In this document: in pieces, positions 7,528-10,996 of the stretch
Layout of the letters: every line of letters begins with the position of its first letter
Position numbering within the stretch: the first letter of the stretch is position 1
Assembly (NCBI GenBank): GCA_030637775.1
Contig: DAOWFY010000114.1
Location: 1 to 10,996, forward strand
Length of the DNA: 10,996 nucleotides
Direction of reading: 5' to 3'
DNA from: DAOVGU01 sp030637775 [NCBI: bacterium]
GTDB taxonomy: Bacteria; Ratteibacteria; UBA8468
Notes under the pieces: model-generated
What the model was told of the DNA's origin: nothing
Seen by the model: the letters and a program-made list of their open reading frames with translations, nothing else
Databases searched by the model: none
Translations under genes and position numbers: made by a program

Positions 7528-8314
7528 AGAGTATTGGGGCTTAAAGGAAAAGCCATTTGAGAATACCCCTGATCCCCGCTTTCTTTACAGATCTATCCAG
7601 CATAAGGAGGCGCTCTCAAGGCTGTTCTATGTGGTGAGGGAAGGCAAGGGAGCAGGGATGTTAACCGGGATCTTCGGCTGCGGGAAGACCGTATTGGGTC
7701 ATGCTCTCCTTAAAGAATTAGAGAGTGATATCTACAAGCTTGGCTTTGTCACCAATCCCCGACTTGAAGCTGTAGAACTATTGAGGATGATTATTCATTC
7801 CTTGGGGAGAGAGGAATTGCCAACAAGGAAGACCGAGGTTTTAGTTGCTCTTAATGAACTTCTGGTTAACAATCTCCGGGATGGAAAGAAGACCGTGATC
7901 ATCATTGATGAAGCCCATAGCATCGAGGAGAAGGAAGTTTTTGAGGAGATCAGACTCCTTCTTAATTACCAGTTAGAGGATAAGTTTCTCTTAACGCTTC
8001 TTCTTCTCGGTCAGCCGGAACTGAAAGAGAAAATAGAGAATAATAAACAGCTTCTTCAGAGGATAGCGATGAGATATAATTTAGAGGCTTTAAGTTTAAA
8101 GGAGACAGAAAAATATATCTACCATCGTTTAGCCATCGCGGGAAGCGATGGTTCCCGCCTCTTTGATATAAAAAGTCTGAAGAAGATTTACCAACACTCT
8201 GGTGGCATTCCCCGAAGGATCAATCAGATCTGCGACATGAGCCTTCTCATCGGTTTTGACAAAAGGAGCAAAAAAATAAATGAAGGGATTGTTGGGGAGG
8301 CGGTGAGGATATAA
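7520..8314 (+). CDS. ExeA-type AAA+ ATPase
   Basis: A 264-residue P-loop ATPase. The ATG at 7520 gives the family start MYEEYWGLKEKPFENTPDP; the longer frame back to 7394 only reads the WbqC gene in another phase. Walker A is GIFGCGKT (50-57), Walker B VIIIDEAH (126-133), sensor 1 LLLGQPEL (161-168), followed by QRIAMRYNLEAL (180-191) and the sensor 2 region GGIPRRIN (228-235). It has only the ATPase module: no peptidoglycan-binding or SPOR domain follows, unlike full-length ExeA. Family knowledge: relatives act in type II secretion assembly (ExeA) and in exosortase-associated polysaccharide loci, probably as a cytoplasmic energy or assembly factor. Its placement between WbqC and a deacetylase argues for a glycan-locus role rather than secretion. 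A related AAA+ (IstB/TniB-like) is unlikely given the start motif. Confidence 0.9.
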   Translation: MYEEYWGLKEKPFENTPDPRFLYRSIQHKEALSRLFYVVREGKGAGMLTGIFGCGKTVLGHALLKELESDIYKLGFVTNPRLEAVELLRMIIHSLGREELPTRKTEVLVALNELLVNNLRDGKKTVIIIDEAHSIEEKEVFEEIRLLLNYQLEDKFLLTLLLLGQPELKEKIENNKQLLQRIAMRYNLEALSLKETEKYIYHRLAIAGSDGSRLFDIKSLKKIYQHSGGIPRRINQICDMSLLIGFDKRSKKINEGIVGEAVRI

Positions 8315-8315
8315 A

Positions 8316-8930
8316 ATGAATATTTTAGCCATCGGAGCCCATCCCGATGATATTGAATATGGTTGTGGTGGTCTTCTTCTGAAGGCCGCAGAGAAGGGAA
8401 ATAAAATTTATCTCTTTATTCTTACCAGGGGGGAAAGGGGAGGGGATCCGAAGATAAGGGAAAAGGAGCAGGAAAAGGCCGCCAGACTTCTGGGAGCAGA
8501 AAGGTTGCTCTGGGGAGATTTTTCCGATACGCAACTTCCCGGGACAAATATCCTCATTCCCAAGATCGAAGAGGTTCTTAATCTTGTTAATCCAGAGGAG
8601 GTCTACGTTAACTACTTCGATGATACCCACCAGGACCATCGGGTTCTCTCAGATGCGGCGATCTCGGCAACCAGATATATCAAGAATGTTTTCTTCTATG
8701 AGGACTATACCACGACCAATTTTGAGCCAAATCTCTTTGTGGAGATCGAAGGTACCCTGAACAAGAAGATTGAACTTCTTAAATGTCACCATTCTCAGAT
8801 GACCAGGGTTTATCCCACAGGGCTTGATATCTTAGAAAGTGTCCGAGCAATTGCCAACTTCAGAGGCTTTCAGGGAAAGGTAAAATATGCTGAGGGGTTT
8901 AAGGCGCTTCGGTTTCTGCGAGAAGTATAA
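8316..8930 (+). CDS. PIG-L/LmbE-family zinc deacetylase
   Basis: A 204-residue protein starting one base after the ATPase stop, with GTGAGG (8303-8308) seven bases upstream of its ATG. The N-terminal motif MNILAIGAHPDDIEYGCGG includes AHPDD (8-12), where H9 and D12 bind zinc and D11 is the expected catalytic base. The downstream zinc ligand is in THQDHR (104-109, H108). LTRGERGGD (36-44) is also a family feature. Members hydrolyse N-acetyl groups from amino sugars, as in GlcNAc-PI, GlcNAc-inositol or GlcNAc-malate deacetylases (PIG-L, MshB, BshB). In this setting removal of an N-acetyl group from a nucleotide-linked or lipid-linked amino sugar is the natural inference, perhaps with later re-modification by WbqC. 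A bacillithiol role is possible but has no support nearby. No signal peptide, so cytoplasmic. Confidence 0.93.
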   Translation: MNILAIGAHPDDIEYGCGGLLLKAAEKGNKIYLFILTRGERGGDPKIREKEQEKAARLLGAERLLWGDFSDTQLPGTNILIPKIEEVLNLVNPEEVYVNYFDDTHQDHRVLSDAAISATRYIKNVFFYEDYTTTNFEPNLFVEIEGTLNKKIELLKCHHSQMTRVYPTGLDILESVRAIANFRGFQGKVKYAEGFKALRFLREV

Positions 8931-10028
8931 ATGAGGACTATACCCCATTCCCGCCCCTCTTTAGGAGCTGAGGAGAGAAAAAAGGTTGTTGCTACCTTAA
9001 GATCCGGCCAGATCGCCCAGGGAAGAATTGTCGAAAGGACCGAAAAGGCCTTCGCTGACTTTGTCGGCGTTAAAGGAGCCGTTTTATTCAACTCCGGTAC
9101 CGCCGCCTGTCATCTTGCACTTTTAGCATTAGGAATTAAGAAAAAAGATGAGGTCATTTTACCATCCTATACCTGCTCGGCCTTACTTAATGCTATCTAT
9201 TATACCGGCGCTAAGCCCATTCTCTGCGATGTCCATCGCTCTAACTTTAATCTTGACCCTGCCGAGGCAAGGAAGAGAATCGGTAAGAAAACAAGTGCAA
9301 TCATCATTCCCTATATCTTTGGGGCTCCTGCTAACCTCAAAGAATTGATAGAATTTAAGGTTCCCATTGTTGAGGACATTTCCCATAACATTGGAGCAGA
9401 TTATCAGGGTAGAAGGATCGGAAGTTTTGGAAAGATCTCTATCTGCTCCTTCTATGCGACCAAAATGGTGACCTCGGGAGAAGGAGGGATTGCTCTTTCC
9501 AATGATGAGATTCTTTTGAAAAGGATGAGAGATCTCCGGGACTACGATGAAAAGGAGAATTATCTTTTACGCTATAACTATAAATTGACCGATATCCAGG
9601 CCTCAATCCTTTTGGTTCAATTGAAGAAACTTCCTCTCTTTATTGCCCGGCGAAAAAATTTAGCCTCTGAATATAATGAGGCATTCTCTAGATACAATAT
9701 CAAGTTGCCTTCAGGAAAGGAGCATGTCTTTTATCGCTATGTTGTGCAAATTCCAAAGAACAGGGATCTCGAAAGAATAATCCTTTTATTTCAAAGGAAA
9801 GGAATTATCTGCCGCAGGCCGGTTTATAAACCTCTCCATCGGTATCTCCATCAGGAAGGATTCCCTGTTACAGAAGCAATCTGGCATTCCGCCCTTTCCC
9901 TGCCTCTTTACCCTTCCTTAACGAAAGAAGAATTAAGGAAAGTTGTCTCTGTGGGTCAGAGCATTTTCCCCCAACTGACACGAAGTGTCACCCTGAGCGC
10001 AAAGCGAAGGGTCTCATACTACAGATGA
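8931..10028 (+). CDS. DegT/DnrJ/EryC1-family PLP aminotransferase with repeat-encoded tail
   Basis: A 365-residue fold type I PLP enzyme starting directly after the deacetylase stop (TAAATG). Motifs: PHSRPSLG (5-12), the cofactor phosphate region NSGTAACHLAL (54-64), LPSYTCSALLNA (77-88), IVEDISHNIGA (146-156) with D149 pairing to the pyridine nitrogen, and SFYATKMVTSGEGG (173-186), where K178 forms the Schiff base. YNYKLTDIQASI (215-226) matches the family block YNxRxxDxQAA. The family mostly transaminates keto sugars on nucleotide carriers, usually from glutamate, giving amino sugars for surface glycans. The product sugar cannot be assigned. Residues 349-365, from LTRSVT to the stop, are encoded inside a palindromic repeat and are not expected to be conserved, so the ancestral C-terminus was probably near residue 348. 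All catalytic motifs lie upstream of the tail. Confidence 0.93.
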   Translation: MRTIPHSRPSLGAEERKKVVATLRSGQIAQGRIVERTEKAFADFVGVKGAVLFNSGTAACHLALLALGIKKKDEVILPSYTCSALLNAIYYTGAKPILCDVHRSNFNLDPAEARKRIGKKTSAIIIPYIFGAPANLKELIEFKVPIVEDISHNIGADYQGRRIGSFGKISICSFYATKMVTSGEGGIALSNDEILLKRMRDLRDYDEKENYLLRYNYKLTDIQASILLVQLKKLPLFIARRKNLASEYNEAFSRYNIKLPSGKEHVFYRYVVQIPKNRDLERIILLFQRKGIICRRPVYKPLHRYLHQEGFPVTEAIWHSALSLPLYPSLTKEELRKVVSVGQSIFPQLTRSVTLSAKRRVSYYR

Positions 10029-10062
10029 GATTCTTCGGCTACGCCTCAGAACGACTTCGTCG
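9976..10062 (+). repeat. Symmetrical multi-hairpin palindromic repeat
   Basis: Five consecutive hairpins tile 87 nt with no gaps: TGACAC-GAA-GTGTCA (9976-9990); a 21-nt unit with CCCT/AGGG and inner CGC/GCG (9991-10011); the centre TCTCAT-7 nt-ATGAGA (10012-10030); a second 21-nt unit with TTCT/AGAA and inner GGC/GCC (10031-10051); and CGAC-TTC-GTCG (10052-10062). The left and right halves are also imperfect reverse complements of each other, so the whole can fold as one long cruciform. It looks like a dispersed MITE or REP-type element. It extends the DegT-type gene by 17 codons and supplies its stop. No poly-T follows, so it is a poor intrinsic terminator. Confidence 0.75.
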
Positions 10063-10116
10063 AATTCTCCCCTTTATTTAACAAAAACAGCAATTGTGGT
10101 AAAAGAATTATAGTGG

Positions 10117-10125
10117 TGGTATAAT
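10117..10125 (+). promoter_or_regulatory. Extended -10 promoter for tRNA-Arg
   Basis: A consensus TATAAT at 10120-10125 is preceded by TGG (10117-10119), giving the TGn extended -10 form. A candidate -35, TTGTGG (10094-10099), lies 20 bases upstream, longer than optimal, so the extended -10 probably carries recognition. The expected start, about seven bases downstream, falls at 10132-10133, where the mature tRNA begins. Confidence 0.7.
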
Positions 10126-10132
10126 TATAGAT

Positions 10133-10206
10133 GCGCCCGTAGCTCAGCTGGATAGAGCGGTGGACTTCGAATCCAAAGGTGGCAGGTTCAAATCCTGCCG
10201 GGCGCG
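10133..10206 (+). tRNA. tRNA-Arg (anticodon UCG)
   Basis: A complete cloverleaf of 74 nt. The acceptor strands GCGCCCG (10133-10139) and CGGGCGC (10199-10205) pair perfectly. The D-stem is GCTC/GAGC. The anticodon loop CTTCGAA (10165-10171) has anticodon TCG at 10167-10169, for CGA/CGG arginine codons. The T-stem GCAGG/CCTGC surrounds the T-loop TTCAAAT. The first anticodon-stem pair is a G-A mismatch, the only irregularity. The discriminator is G10206. CCA is not encoded (CT follows), so CCA-adding enzyme is needed. The 3' half overlaps the antisense end of the mfd-like gene. Confidence 0.97.
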
Positions 10207-10996
10207 CTAAGCAACTTTTGGAGAGCCTCAGGAATCGGACCGAAGCGGTCTCTAAGTTCTTGGATGAATGCGGCGGGGATTTCCTCCTTTTTTAAAGAAA
10301 AAAGTTGACGATAAAGACGAAGGCGAAGGGACTCGCTCGGGATATAGGATTCGGGGATATAGCCGTTGGCCGAAGAAAGTACTTTAGGGAAGGGAATTTG
10401 AGGTTTCCCCAGTAACTCTCCTGTTACCTCTTGGAGTAAATCACAATATAGATGAAAACCCACCGCTTCAATAAAGCCGTGTTGCTCCCTTCCTAAGATA
10501 TTACCCGCCCCTCTGATTTCCAGGTCCCGGAGCGCTAATTTAAAACCACTGCCCAGGGTAGAAAATTCCTCAAGCGCTTTTAGCCTCTTTTTTGCCTCAG
10601 AGCCAAGGGTAGCATCCTGTGAAATGAGAAGATAGGCATAGGCTCTCTCTTTGTAACGGCCAACCCGACCGCGCAACTGGTAAAGATCGGCCAAACCAAA
10701 ATTCTCCGCCTCCTCAATAATGATCGTATTGGCATTAGGGATATCGAGGCCCGATTCAATAATGGTTGTCGCTAAAAGAAGGTCAATCTCTCCTTCAATG
10801 AACTTCAGCATCACACTTTCCAATCTTTTCTCCTCCATCTGGCCGTGGGCAATGCCGATTTTGGCCTCAGGAAGTAATCTCTTTAGGCTTATCGCCTTTT
10901 CCTCAATATTGTAGACCCGGTTGTGAAGATAGTAGACTTGGCCGCCCCTTTCCATTTCCCGGAGAACGGCATTTTTAATAAGAGATTCGTTATACT
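10188..10996 (-). CDS. mfd: Transcription-repair coupling factor (Mfd), 3' part, truncated C-terminus
   Basis: The minus-strand frame is open to the window edge; conserved sequence (LREMERGGQVYYLHNRV) continues past the first ATG at 10955, so the gene starts outside. Seen are the RecA-like domain 2 motifs: DLLLATTIIESGLDIPNAN (motif V), LADLYQLRGRVGR (motif VI), then the translocase (TRG) region with LRDLEIRGAGNILGREQHG, as in Mfd. RecG shares the helicase parts but not the following ESYIPSESLRLRLYRQL and RDRFGPIPEALQKLL, which mark the Mfd C-terminal TRCF domain. Mfd is a DNA translocase that displaces stalled RNA polymerase and recruits UvrA. The frame ends six codons after QKLL, so roughly 100 residues of the domain normally following RFGP are missing. 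The TGA at 10188-10190 and the last five or so codons lie antisense to the tRNA-Arg gene. Confidence 0.93.
   Translation of the reverse strand, partial: YNESLIKNAVLREMERGGQVYYLHNRVYNIEEKAISLKRLLPEAKIGIAHGQMEEKRLESVMLKFIEGEIDLLLATTIIESGLDIPNANTIIIEEAENFGLADLYQLRGRVGRYKERAYAYLLISQDATLGSEAKKRLKALEEFSTLGSGFKLALRDLEIRGAGNILGREQHGFIEAVGFHLYCDLLQEVTGELLGKPQIPFPKVLSSANGYIPESYIPSESLRLRLYRQLFSLKKEEIPAAFIQELRDRFGPIPEALQKLLSAPGRI

Noticed and set aside
9976-10075. Intrinsic terminator after the DegT-type gene
   Set aside because: There is plenty of stem structure but no T-tract directly after any hairpin. The sequence after 10062 is AATTCTCCCC. The symmetrical repeat explains the stems better.
1-10996. 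CRISPR array, toxin-antitoxin pair, phage or insertion-sequence transposase
   Set aside because: No regularly spaced direct repeats, no transposase or integrase motifs, and no unexplained small-gene pairs were seen. The repeats present are palindromic and of two kinds, one copy each.

Overview
The window looks like part of a cell-surface polysaccharide (O-antigen or exopolysaccharide type) locus from an uncultured bacterium. Nine protein genes run left to right, closely packed or overlapping. A tRNA-Arg gene follows, and then the convergent 3' part of an mfd-like gene that runs off the right edge. Initiation at TTG, heavy use of AGA/AGG and ATA codons, Lys/Ile/Glu-rich proteins and interspersed palindromic repeats would fit a deep-branching candidate phylum bacterium (Omnitrophota or a similar lineage). 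No marker fixes the taxonomy, so this is a guess.

Positions 1-5333 hold four GT4-type, GT-B fold glycosyltransferases, the first lacking its N-terminus, with a Zn-ribbon plus SAM-dependent methyltransferase between the third and fourth. Such a set could assemble and methylate a surface glycan repeat unit at the inner face of the membrane. The left part is AT-rich: sampled 60-nt lines give 28-32% G+C, against 53-57% in lines from the PIG-L and DegT genes.

Positions 5290-6753 encode an exported PHP-type metallohydrolase resembling the CehA/McbA family. A transmembrane hairpin interrupts its catalytic domain, and one expected metal-ligand histidine seems to be missing. A compact palindromic element that can fold as a three-way junction follows it (6754-6798).

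Positions 6829-10028 form a tight four-gene unit: a WbqC-family protein, an ExeA-type AAA+ ATPase, a PIG-L/LmbE zinc deacetylase and a DegT-type PLP aminotransferase. The junctions are an 8-nt overlap, a 1-nt gap and a 0-nt gap. Deacetylase, aminotransferase and WbqC together suggest amino-sugar synthesis or modification. The ATPase recalls those of exosortase-associated or secretion-linked polysaccharide loci. A symmetrical multi-hairpin repeat supplies the last 17 codons of the DegT gene.

Positions 10117-10996 hold an extended -10 promoter, tRNA-Arg(UCG) and, on the minus strand, the C-terminal part of Mfd. The Mfd frame stops inside the antisense strand of the tRNA, and its conserved sequence ends about 3 nt from the tRNA 3' end. 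Most of its C-terminal domain is therefore absent. This junction, the membrane-interrupted PHP enzyme and the two structured repeats are the most unusual things here.
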